From NCBI GenBank assembly GCA_026419785.1, contig JAODTK010005757.1, positions 62,001-126,000 on the forward strand: a stretch of DNA of 64,000 nt, given 5' to 3'. The notes beneath the pieces are model-generated. The model saw nothing but the letters and a program-made list of their open reading frames with translations. It did not search any database and was not told where the DNA came from. Source of the DNA: Sclerodactyla briareus. Lineage: Eukaryota > Echinodermata > Holothuroidea > Dendrochirotida > Sclerodactylidae. Made by a program: the position numbers and the translations under genes. This document shows, piece after piece, positions 47,601 to 58,060 of this stretch. The first letter of the stretch is position 1, and each line of letters opens with the position of its first letter.

Positions 47601-48491
47601 TAACATCACAATACTGTGTGCCGTCCGAATATTGGAGCTGGCGTATATTAATTAATGCAATGCCGTATACGATTGCTTTCATTATTATTATATGTAAATG
47701 TAAATTTTGATCAATCGAGAAAATAATCAGTGTAGTCCAAGTAATATTACCAAATACTGAACCTGTGGGTAGAATTAAAATATGCTACAAGGTAGATAGA
47801 ACATCAAGCGCAAAAGAATGGTATGCGTTTGTGTAGGACCTCATAGTAAGGGTACCTAGTTTGGCCACTCTCGCGATTTGAAATAGAGCTAATTGTAATA
47901 CAAGCACTTTGTCGTCTTGGTAATATCGATGAGAATAATCGGAGTGATCCGGAGCTGCGTTCCCACTCGGTGTGAGCTCGCCAGGCACTACGCGTTTTCT
48001 TGCCAATGTCCCTATTTATTTACAAAAATTTACCTTAAAATAATTGTGCACTATTAAATCACGGAAATGTGACGAGTACAATTTTGGCTAAAATAGTGCG
48101 GTAAAATGACTACAATTAAATTTCAATAATAATTTAAATGTGATAAAATGATTGAATGTAGTCAAATAAGCTGTTTGTGACCTCTCAGGCCTCAAAATAC
48201 CCCCTTTGTCCCCCATGAGGATTTATTCATGGCCCGGTATTCATTTTCTATGTAAATCAATGAAAAAAAAAACGAAGAGAAACAACGGTGGTTACTTGCA
48301 TTCATACCCAATCAATGAATGCAAACTCGAATTAACAATCTGGCTCATCACGTCTAAACCAATTTCGATGCGGCTTGCGTAATTGGAACAAATCAATATG
48401 TAGCGATGTCGCAACAACCAAAGACTTATTGATATTGATTAGTTTAGTCGGATAGTTTTGAAGATTAAGAAGAAACAAAATGCATATTGTG
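44601..48491. other. unassigned sequence
   Basis: No gene recognised in 3.9 kb. At 46078-46093 TGACCTCTGTTGACCT is a perfect direct repeat of the nuclear-receptor hexamer with a 4-base spacer (DR4, read as AGGTCA on the minus strand). It may be a site or part of a dispersed repeat. Confidence 0.45.
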
Positions 48492-48506
48492 CCCCCCCCC
48501 CCCCCC
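48492..48506. repeat. poly(C) tract
   Basis: Fifteen C followed by TCCTGTGTGTGTAAC. Confidence 0.9.
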
Positions 48507-48896
48507 TCCTGTGTGTGTAACAGGCGGTGGACAGTGCACAGGTAGGTGTTTCATGTTGATTCCATAGCTTACCGTGTGACATTTGCCATCAGTTTAGAAT
48601 ATATCCATGTGTTCCAATTATCCCGGAAGTTTTCATGGCCAACTACATTGTTTTCGTCGGAATATTTTCCAAGCAGATAGTAGAGAAATGTGTTGTCAAC
48701 ATGAACGTAGGCCTACACTTACGGAAGGATTAATATGGTAATAAATCTACACAGTTTAGCACTCGTTTCAATGGGTTTAATGTGTATTTTTGTAATGCTG
48801 CCAGCAAAATGGTTAGATAGATCGGCAATCAAATTTGCATATACTAATGGGAATTTGGGAACGTGCTTCGGTGTATGCTAACCTCCCTTAAGCGGC

Positions 48897-48982
48897 GTTT
48901 CCATTGCACGCGGGCGGGCGGGCGGGAACGCGGACAACGCGAGTGACCAGTTTCATTGCACGCGCGGCGGGGGGGGGGGGGG
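48897..48982. repeat. short GC-rich duplicated motif with CGGG repeats and a poly(G) run
   Basis: GTTTCCATTGCACGCG at 48897 recurs as GTTTCATTGCACGCG at 48950. Each copy runs into G-rich repeats: (GGGC)n at 48911-48926 and a run of 14 G at 48969-48982. CpG density is high. Two copies suggest a local duplication. Confidence 0.75.
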
Positions 48983-49071
48983 CATTTCTCGAAATCACGC
49001 ACTTCTTCACCTTTATAGTATGTATTGCGACTATATAAGAAACGTTGTCGCTACTCTTATTTCGTCATTTA

Positions 49072-49142
49072 TTGTGATATCATTATTACTATTATTCTCG
49101 TGATTATTGTTATTATTATTATATTATTAGTTATATTATTAT
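49072..49142. repeat. (ATT)n microsatellite, imperfect
   Basis: TATTATTATT-type repeats with interruptions. The sequence just before it (TTGTGATATCATTATTACTATTATT) lacks the GGCGCTATATAAATG box that marks LINE tails, so I call only a microsatellite. Confidence 0.8.
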
Positions 49143-50039
49143 CTCAACGACCGGACGCTGGGCCCAATAGTTGTTTAACCCAAACACCGGTTAGATTCTT
49201 AGAACTATTGTTCTAAATGTCAACGATAGCGATTTAAAACTCCAAATAATGATACAATTAAACTTCACAATTGCCAGGTTTTGGAGATTAATTAGCATAA
49301 AATTGACCACGGTCAATGGTTTAAACATTGCGAAATGTGTTCAATAGAGTGTCCGTCCGCTACAAATGTTGAGAATTTGTATTAGGATTCATTACGAGTG
49401 TTGAAACAGTTAGGAGTGTGATTGGACATTGATTTGAAACTAACTTCGTTCACGATAGTCGGGAGTACGCCCCAGGGGGTGGGCTTTGCTTGTGACCTAC
49501 ACCTGTGATATTGTAGGTCACACACTGATCAACTGACCGTATATGCTACAGAGGATACCACACAGTGGGTGTTTCATCCATCGTTGCAGTGTACGTTCCG
49601 TTGGGGTAAGCGATGAATTGGTGAATGTGTGAAAGAAGTGAAAGAGCGTTATTTGCATCCAACTCCGTTCGACAGGGTGGGATGCTTGTTCCCACCCCTG
49701 ACTCAAAAGTAAGTCTGGGGAGGAGAGTTCATACCTACAATGGTTATTGTAAATAGGGAGGATAGGAGTCATGTCTTGGCCTGCGTGGATATGGAAGCGT
49801 TGATGATAGCAGTCTCGGCTACTTGACCTCTCTGGAAGTCGGGGCTTTAGAATCGCTGGTACTTGGTTCCAAAGATATGATCGAGGGCTAGACTTGATAC
49901 TCCAAGACTGTGCACTGTACAAGAGAATGACCAATGTTCTCCATAGATGGGAGAATGGAGATGCTCATGAACTGAAGGGTCTTCGGAGTCGCCCAGTTCT
50001 TGACCACTTATCACATTTGCTGGTCATTATACTCAGGCC
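49143..50039. other. unassigned sequence before LINE 2
   Basis: No recognisable domain. A 138-codon minus-strand frame at 49518-49934 lacks any motif. It may include the unrecognised 5' part of the LINE that follows. Confidence 0.4.
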
Positions 50040-51515
50040 TACTTGAAAAAAAAGAAAAAAAGCTGCGTCAGCCTTCGAGAGGTTGATTGGAACCACTGAA
50101 GGTAACGAAAAGTATCTACATGTATGGTACATCAGGAGTGCATCCTTGATCGCACTGCGCTGAGGACATTGTTCTGCGGAACTCGACAATGAGGCGTGTC
50201 CGCGTCCTCTTGAGTCGTGGAGTGCTCCTGTCAACGTGTGCCTCGCTCGGCTTGAGAGCGATTCAGAGACCCCGCAACTCGGCCTATGTGGTGCGGTACC
50301 CAGCTGCCATTGCAGATGAGTCTTCAATCGTATTCTGAGAATTTGTACAAGGCCAAGCCCCCTCCTGGGTATTCCGATGAATGATTTGCAACCCTAGTGG
50401 CCGAATCACCTGTAGTCTGTGACACTGGAGTAGTTGACGAGCCGGCAAGCGCCGGGGTATGTGACAACGTCCAGATTTGATCTGGCTGGAAGCGGCTGCC
50501 CTTATTTCTGAAAAAAAAAAAAGGAAGGGCCTCTACTCTCTTTCGGAGCCCTGGGTGTCATCCCAATTGACTGGAAGAGGCACTTATCGTTCCGACTGGA
50601 AAGGAACGGGTGATACTCGCAATATAGAGAGTTTACCTCCTCTCAGTACCCGTGGGAAGCTTTGCTAATATTATCCTGAACGAAGTCTCAGAAATCGGGA
50701 TTCACTCCCAGAAGTTCACCGGATCGCATCTTGGCTCTTCTTTTTTTTCTGACGAATGCAAGAATTCGGCTTCCCTTGTGGCCTATACCGATTTGTCCTC
50801 TGCTTTCGACTCTGGTGTATGGGGCTCTCATGAGAATTCTCGACATCGTGGTGTGCACCCGTCTTGTGCGTCTGATATCCTCTCTGTAGTCTGGAAATGA
50901 TATTGCGTAAGTGTGCTGGCGGAGTCTCTGACATTTTGTGCCACAGGTTGAGACAGGGGTGTACATACACTGTTCAACACTTGTATGTACTGACCTATGG
51001 AGAGAGTTATTAGGAATAGGACCGAGTGAGGGTCTAATTCAGGAATCAGGTTTCTGACCTGCACTTTGCAGATGACGCTGCATTACTCGCCGAATTTGTG
51101 GATGCTCTGGTTAATGCCCGTGGTGCAACTCTTGTCGGGATGCAATATCCGTGGGGGCCGTCTTGTCATAGACCTAATCTAGGACCCAGTCTTTTACCTT
51201 TTAGTAACACCTTAGATCGTGCTGCTGGCTGCGGTGTCGGGGCGGTCGCCGATTCCCTACGAAAAACAAGCTTCCGTGTTTTGGCTCTAGTGTGTTTCCA
51301 GTCTTGCTATATCTGGCGAAACCTGGACGCCTCGCAGTTGCGCTGAGACGGCGATTGTATTTCTTTTATGGGATGGTGAGGTTAGCGGTGCCTGATTCGT
51401 CGATCGCCAACCCGCTCTTTTCGGTGTATAGCGCGCTTTCTCAGCGGACAATCCTTTCCCCACCTTGGTCCCGTGTGAACGGTGGTAGGCGATGGGCCGA
51501 AGCCTTGAATTAGCT
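50040..51515 (+). mobile_element. second LINE: RQGC-type reverse transcriptase remnant
   Basis: A decayed non-LTR retrotransposon of a family different from the one at 18 kb. Going along the plus strand and across frames, first comes YSENLYKAKPPPGYSDE (50331), upstream of the finger domain. Next is SDWKGTGDTRN (50591), then AYTDLSSAFDS (50781-50813, the D...FDS motif A). RLRQGC follows at 50945-50962 (motif B), then FADDAALLAEF (from 51065, the catalytic FADD of motif C). Last are FPVLLY and LRRRL (51291-51360, thumb region and beyond). RQGC in motif B separates it from CR1/L2 elements, which have PQGS. I place it among RTE/L1-type or related elements without resolving the clade. The endonuclease domain is not recognised. 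Numerous frame changes show it is inactive. Confidence 0.85.
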
Positions 51516-52699
51516 CGAAATTTAGGTTGAATTGAACACCCCCCCCCCCTCTCAAAAGGGACACAACGAGCTGGTATGAAATGACAGATAATAATGTCAG
51601 GAACAATATACACAGTTAACAAGCACAGCTCGGTGCATGAGCGTGTTGCTGGGCGTTGAAAAGTGCCTTTTTTTCAATAAGGGTTTGGACGAGTGAAATT
51701 TGAACATGTGCAGTTTATTTTTTGTGGTAGCTAACATTTTTAACCCCAGCCCAAAAACTCCATAAGTTGAAATCATATAGGGGCACTACCAACCAGTTTT
51801 CTACATATCATAGGAGGGGTATGACGGCCAGATTGAAACCAGAGGGACCCTGGAGGGGGGGTCAGGTGGATCAATGGTCCCACTAAGTGCAATACGAGTA
51901 CAATTTGTACGATAAGCGGACATTATATACTCGTCATTGAAAACCTAACAAATACTATCTAAATACCTACTGGTATTTAGTGCCTATACGGGAATGGGTA
52001 ACTGAAAATATAAAATGGATGGGGCAGTGGGTAGAGGTTAGGGGTTTGGAGACGGACATTGGAAATAACAACTTTGCAGGATTCCATACTGGACAGTCTC
52101 ACCTTGACAATCACGACCGGATTCTGACAGGGGGAACACACCATGCCATCCATTGCATCCCACCTAGGTAGTGGCGTCAGAAATGGAGGGGTGAGGAGGA
52201 CAACCCCCCCCCACCCCCCGCTACAGAAGTAGGAGCGCCAAAAGAAGGTAGGCCCGTCCGGTTTTTTTTTTATTGTGAAAGAACAACAAACGAACGACGG
52301 TGAACATGTTATAGTCAGGTTTGTTGCCTCCACAGAAGACGGCACACGATTCACCCTATACCCTCCCCAACCCCTTTCAGTTTACTTCAGTTAAGCTCGC
52401 CTGAAAGGCCGACCTCTTGCGGAATGATACAGTTATTCACCGTAGATCACAATTATTACCATGCAAGCAGCTACACCCAGCCTCGGGAACATATTATGGT
52501 TTTACTTTCTATGGTACCGGCAACTTATTTTTTTTCTTTTTTAAAGTATACCACAACTGAAACCACGCACCTTTTTATCAAGACCCAACTTGATAGTTTT
52601 TACTTGGATTTTACGTTGGCTCTGATATAGAAGGGCCTATTTGAACCTAATCTTGGAACTTGAAACTTAACTATGAATCATAAAACATTGCACAATTTA
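51516..52699. other. unassigned sequence with C runs and one perfect hairpin
   Basis: C-run 51539-51549. CTAAATACC/GGTATTTAG with a 4-base loop at 51959-51980 is a perfect 9-base hairpin. C-rich 52204-52219. No gene recognised. Confidence 0.5.
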
Positions 52700-52880
52700 A
52701 AACTGTGATTTCGAGGACGGCCTCCTTCGTCATGACATTGTGGACCTGCGGGACTGCGAGCTGCAAGTCCATTCCACAACCTAAGCTCACCCTAACCTCA
52801 AAATGTCCTTCTGTCACACAATGTTCCAGGATCGGCTCAACAACTTGGCCACATCAAGTATTGAACGTGAACATTCTAGA
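52700..52880 (+). mobile_element. probable hAT transposase C-terminal (dimerisation) fragment
   Basis: The frame starting at 52803 reads SFCHTMFQDRLNNLATSSIE followed by RE. This resembles the conserved part of the hAT dimerisation domain, in which a short block ending in TM is followed by Q(E/D)RL..LA..SIERE. Just upstream, PKLTLTS in another frame fits the preceding SKLK.. segment of such proteins. Only about 60 residues are recognisable, across a frame change, with no catalytic D/D/E residues and no terminal inverted repeats seen. Domesticated hAT-derived host genes have the same domain, so a gene exon is a minor alternative. Confidence 0.42.
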
Positions 52881-53638
52881 AGTTATTGAAGCATGTGACA
52901 GCATGATTGACACGTTCTTGAGGGCACTACGTGGACGTTTTGGTCCGCCTATTACTGAAGTAGACAGGTCAGTTGGTGCCCAATGTAAGACCTAAAGACA
53001 CGTCCTACTATTATTTAGCCCCTAAAGCGGAGAATGAAGAAGGTTAAAACGCGAGATGATGGAATAGGAATGTAAGAATAATGTAAGGTGGGGTGAGCTA
53101 CCATACTAGGTACAGGTAGCACGTTTCTGTAGCCGTCAGTGGCACCCTCCGCCAACCTTATTTCCCTCCGTCAGTTGATGTCAAGAAAGATCTAAAACAG
53201 TGATAGTCCAGCCCAATGGGGAAGGGCGCAGATTGGTCTCTTGACCACCTACAAATTTAATCTCGTGACCCACTAACCTAGGGCCTCATGTTCGACCAGC
53301 AGTCGGTCCCTCGTTTTTCCATGTATCCTCGCAGCTTGTTTTAGGTTAGCTGCCTTAATTGTCGTCATCTAACAAACGGCTCCTTTCCCCTTTTTGCGAA
53401 TGAGCGGAACGGGAAACATCTCGTAAACACATGTAGATCATGTGATAGTTGGAGATGTGCAATACAAGACTTAGTCCTTCCGTTTTTTCCACTGGAGGGA
53501 AGTCTCATCCAAACGGTTCCTCTTGTGGATGGAACTTTGGCAAGGTGGATATTGAACGAATAGTTTTTCTGTTTTGTTTTTACTACCACGATGAAATAGT
53601 GACATGGGGGCTACAAACACTACCTAGGCCCAGTGCCT
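52881..53638. other. unassigned sequence
   Basis: No recognisable gene. A plus-strand frame (to 52995) continues past the hAT-like block without any motif. Confidence 0.45.
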
Positions 53639-53662
53639 CCCCCCCCCCCCCCCCCCCCCCCC
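53639..53662. repeat. poly(C) tract
   Basis: Twenty-four consecutive C, the longest uninterrupted mononucleotide run of C in the window. The poly-proline frame across it is an artefact. Confidence 0.95.
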
Positions 53663-55168
53663 TCCTTCCACCACCTTGTAAATAGACTACTGGATTCGTT
53701 AAAAAATGGTTCGCAGCCGCCATGTTTCAATGTGAGGCTTCAGGTATCCATCCATATGGATGAGGCTAACAGCGAAGCCCAGTTTAATGGCTGTCTGTAA
53801 TAGAACTACGAGGCAGTAGTATATGGGTGCCAACGGCAAAAGTAAAATGTGAACTATGTGATGTGTCGTCAAAAACAAGAAGCGGGAAGCTGGTATCCGT
53901 TGTCGTTACGTAAAATTAACCACTCATACACGTTGGGGCTATTCTATTTGGTAATCAAAGGATATGCCCAGTGGTGTGTGAGTGAATTATTCGCAGCTGA
54001 CAATAAGCGTACGGGACACATGTTTGTACCCGGAATCTTGTTACCCTCGTACTGATTCGAGTGCTCGTATTAAGTAGGCTAAGTATCTCATTGAGATAAT
54101 AACAGCAATGTATTTTCAGAATAGATACTGCCCAAGCAATGGTTCAGTCTTTATATTCAACTTGGAGTGGGCATTGCTCAGGGGGGCCGCCGAGAATGTG
54201 GACAGGGGGAATTCGGGGCCCACAACTGTACCACACTGTAATTGTGGAGCTCTGGCGGAAAGGTCCAATTGCACATGCTTTATACCGGGCCTGGGTAGCG
54301 GTTCTGCAGAAATCACAGGGGTTCACAATTTCGCTGAATGTTCCAAAGAAAGACAGACTTACCTCCGTTTGCAGTGGAAAGGTTTTCCCCATTATTGGGG
54401 GCCCAGTAGTTCTTAAAAAAAAATACGCTCAGCCACCAACCTATTAGGGTGAGGGTCGCCATCCTGAGTGCCCCCCCATCTCACAAGAATATTGGCTCTA
54501 CCTTGCACCAGGCTTCGACGTCTTGCATATGCCGGCAAATGTCATGGGGCATTGGCCACTTGCGTTACAGAAGGCCAATACAACACTTTTTCAATTCAGA
54601 AGAACAAGAACCAATCAAAGGATTTGAGGGGAATACATGCCGTTGAAGTGTGGATTAAAATGTAGTAGGCGCATGATGGCAGACGGGGGAGCGAGAAGCG
54701 AGATACACCTTGAACATTCGAGATGGCTAGCGCACGAAAGTTGGGGGCAAAGAGCCAATGAATGGGGGGGGGGGTCCCATGGCAGTGAAGAGGTAAAAAA
54801 TAAAAGGGTGAAAAAAAATAAGTGAAATGGGGAATTCCCCAATATTAATACTGACGCAACAAAACATGATTTAAACAAGAATCCTAGGCCCTAACATAAA
54901 GATGTCACAGCAAGAGAAAATTAGTAAAAACTAACAGTTCTTCCTCCAGCACCATCATAAAAGTTGTATCACTTACACTGTTAACTATGCGGTAAAATAG
55001 CCCACTTACTTGGTCCACAAATGGCAAAGAGTGAACAAGTAGAAAAAGAAGCCTCTACCGAAGAGGCGAGATTCGAACCACGCGAAGAAACGGTTTGGTC
55101 CTTTCGCGCTAAATAAGTACCATCAAACACAGCGGACACAATCGAAGCGTCGTTAGAAATCGATTTTC
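53663..55168. other. unassigned sequence
   Basis: No gene recognised. G-run 54764-54774. At 55051-55066 GCCTCT/AGAGGC forms a 6-base hairpin. Next to it, on the minus strand, lies a B-box-like GGTTCGAATCTCGCC (about 55064-55078). The T-stem does not pair as in a tRNA, so I treat it as a doubtful SINE or tRNA relic. Confidence 0.4.
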
Positions 55169-55242
55169 ACCAGGTTCACAAGGCCTCCACTTGTCTTCCG
55201 ATTCTCTGTTGCCCGTTGATCTTGCATGTCTGTGAACCTGGT
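55169..55242. repeat. inverted repeat, 12-base perfect arms
   Basis: ACCAGGTTCACA at 55169-55180 and its exact complement TGTGAACCTGGT at 55231-55242, separated by 50 bases. It could be a foldback, a small MITE-like insertion or a transcribed hairpin. Homology just outside the arms is weak. Confidence 0.7.
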
Positions 55243-57914
55243 TGTAAACACTCGTAGTGAAAGTACTTCTTCAAGAAATGCACAAAAAAACAATGCCCAA
55301 AAACAGGAGTATTGTGTCAATGGAAAGGTCGCCATTTGTATGAGTGTTGTGAGGTTAATCGGCTCGTGATTGGTCAAAAGTTCAGCTGACCTTATAAACG
55401 CCCACTGATTGAGTTGAAAGTTTCGGTGGAACATCAGAACATTTATGAAAGAAACGAGAGTTTAAACCTTAAAATTCATTCCTGTACAGAGTTGAGCTTG
55501 TGAAACACTTTGGATGACAATCCTAAAACTACACATACATTCACAATGCCAAAAATATCGAGCCCCTCTTGGGAGGGCATACAACAAGCGGAATCAGACC
55601 ACCGCCACCGTCTATTGGGGCCGATCGCGGACGCGTCCACGTAGCTCATGGTTGGCACAGCTTCGAAGTGTTCTCTGCGATTTGGAAGCGGCGGGTGAAT
55701 GCGGCGTGTTGCCTTCCAGGCATTGTGCTCCTCATATTAGTGAGTGGTGATTGAGTGAGTATGTCCTCGTCCTCGGCAACTACGTTCTCGATTCTGATCG
55801 TCTAGTTGGTATATATGGTAGTATGGTAGATAATCTGTTTCTCAGTTGAAACCGCAAGCAGCCATGGTAAATATAAGGACTCTTATAACTGTTCGTTAAG
55901 AAAAAGATGTCGAGTTCATCGGATAAATCCCAGCACTGGTATCGAACGAATGTCTGTTGTTGTTTTTTGCTGAATTAAAATGATTTATATATTTTTTTAG
56001 GAATACAGGTCCAAGAATTACAATTCCATTTCGTGAAGCCACTGGTTTGTCTTTTTGTACTTGTATTCGACTTGATGTACCGGCATCCGTGAATGAGTAC
56101 ACTGTATATGTAACGCGTATCTCCGTTATTTTACGACAGATAGAAATGAATATGATGCTGTCGTTGTTGTGTATTGTTGTTTTTGTTCTTGCCTTTGCAT
56201 ATGCCCTCGCGTCAGGGTCATGGGGTATAACTGGACATTGTTTGTTTCTAACAAGATAGGGGGGGAGCATTAGAACATGACTCTCCATTATCACATCTCA
56301 TCCGTATGACTGTAACATTTCACATGTATGTAACTACCAGTCAATATTGCGATCTTCCCATTCATTAGCATACTTATCAGGTTGTCACTGTGAAACCCAA
56401 CGTACTTTGAATAACATCATATATCATATAGACCTTTCTGCTTTCTGTTCTGTCTCAGACACTTCCAATTTCACTCATTTGGAATATGCTCTACTGAAAC
56501 TAAGCATCTAAGTCATGCATTCACCTTGATGATCGAAATTTTGCATTAAGTCCCTATGTGAGAAACATTATTATTAACATCTGGTTGCTGAGAGTCTTCC
56601 GCTCGTTATCCTTCCTGTAGCATAATTAAACGAAGACACGGTTAGAACCACAAACGAGTAATTGATCTCGGCTGTCAATTGGTAATATCGGGAAGTTCAA
56701 CACGAAAATATGTATGCACATTAATTTAAGGCTTAGGTGTATGTAAGTTGAAGGATGTATCGTTTTCTTAGTTGGACCCACATCATAACTTTGTCCATTG
56801 TTCTCAGTCACAAGTCGCTCAGGATTTCAAGTGGGGGGGAAGACTGTGGGGAAACATTCCAACTAACCACTCTGTTGTTGTTTCTTCCGGAGTGAATAGT
56901 ACCAGTAATTCTTATCTTATCGTTTTACAGTAATTAATATCGATATGATATTGCACTATGAGACATCTACTCCACCCACTGGGCACGACATGTCGGCCGG
57001 ATATAACCTTTGAATACATGAACCGACGTTTATCCTACGTACCAAACCTACTTTGTACGCATGTCCATTCAAACTTTTCTCGCAAACATAAAAACACAAT
57101 TATCATTATTGAAAATGCGGTTCCGATATTAAACATGTATCACTTACACTCACGATTGGCTACAGCCTCAAGTGCATTGTAGAGATTAACTGTTTTGATG
57201 CGATCCTCTAACTTTAATCAGCGATTCGTTGCTGTTGATTAGCTCGTTTTGTTTTCCATTGTCGTCTGAATGCCGGTAACCAGTTTATCTTTCCGAAGAA
57301 TGCCTGTTTGGCTAATTTCCATCTCCGCTAACATTGAGGCCCTGTTTGTCCATAGTTTAACCGACCGTCTCGTAGCCTATTCCGTGATCATCTGGATTCC
57401 TGCCTAAAAATATAATAAATATACGGACGGGCTACCATATGCCTACAAACTCTTCTAGTCCGTTCGTATTTTGATTGTATTGGCTGGTGTGGACGTGCTA
57501 TGTCATCACTATCTTTTTCATTCAAACTAAACGGGTATTTTGAGTGGAATTGAGTACTTCGGCTCTACCGGGACTGGATGTACAGTTACTGCATGTGACG
57601 CCTAATTAACGTTTATTTTGTAGGGTATACTTGGTGTGTTATAATATAAGCCAGCAATCAACAGAGCTGCCGATCTTGAGGAGAAGTTGTATCCCATCGA
57701 TCGACTCTCTTAACCCCTGACGGCCTGTTTGAATATGTGCCGTACACTAAACGAGCAAAGAATCGAATCTGCCTAGGTCACGGTAATATGCAGGACCTGG
57801 ATATTGCATTTTTCGTAGCTGCACAATATTCTACTAGGTTCTTGGATACGAAATTGTATCTTCGGCAGTGTACTCAATCGGGGGAATGGTTCTTGCGCAG
57901 ACGCAACGCGCACA
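55243..57914. other. unassigned sequence
   Basis: No gene recognised. Two overlapping plus-strand frames at 55514-55750 look mildly protein-like, and one ends in a hydrophobic stretch (ACCLPGIVLLILVSG) next to GTGAGTGG, a donor-like site. The evidence is too thin to call an exon. Confidence 0.4.
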
Positions 57915-58060
57915 TTGTCCACCCTGGAGTGTTTTTGTCCCTGCCCAATTCTCGAGTGCTGAGCGATCAACAAAAATGCCAGTATCATTTTTGACATCTT
58001 TGGATGATCCGACCGGGATTTGAACCTCGCGGTACAGACTGACACACCCGGACCTCAAAG
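57915..58060 (-). mobile_element. tRNA-derived SINE, copy 2
   Basis: On the minus strand there is a tRNA-like head beginning about TCCGGGTGTGTCAG. It is followed by a strong B-box GGTTCAAATCCCGGT (plus 58012-58026), GGATCATCCAAAGATGTC and AAAAATGATAC. The core is GCTCAGCACTCGAGAATTGG, GCAGGGACAAAAAC. Core and linker match copy 1 at 24.37-24.54 kb, in the same orientation. The head is shortened relative to a full tRNA (the A-box region is compressed), so it is a decayed copy. The body may run further left, since similarity to copy 1 ends around plus 57915. Pol III transcription is expected for the family but not for this copy. Confidence 0.75.

Noticed and set aside
55051-55078. tRNA-like or SINE-like B-box with adjacent hairpin
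   Set aside because: The T-arm does not pair as in a tRNA, no A-box is present, and the SINE core seen in the two accepted copies is absent.
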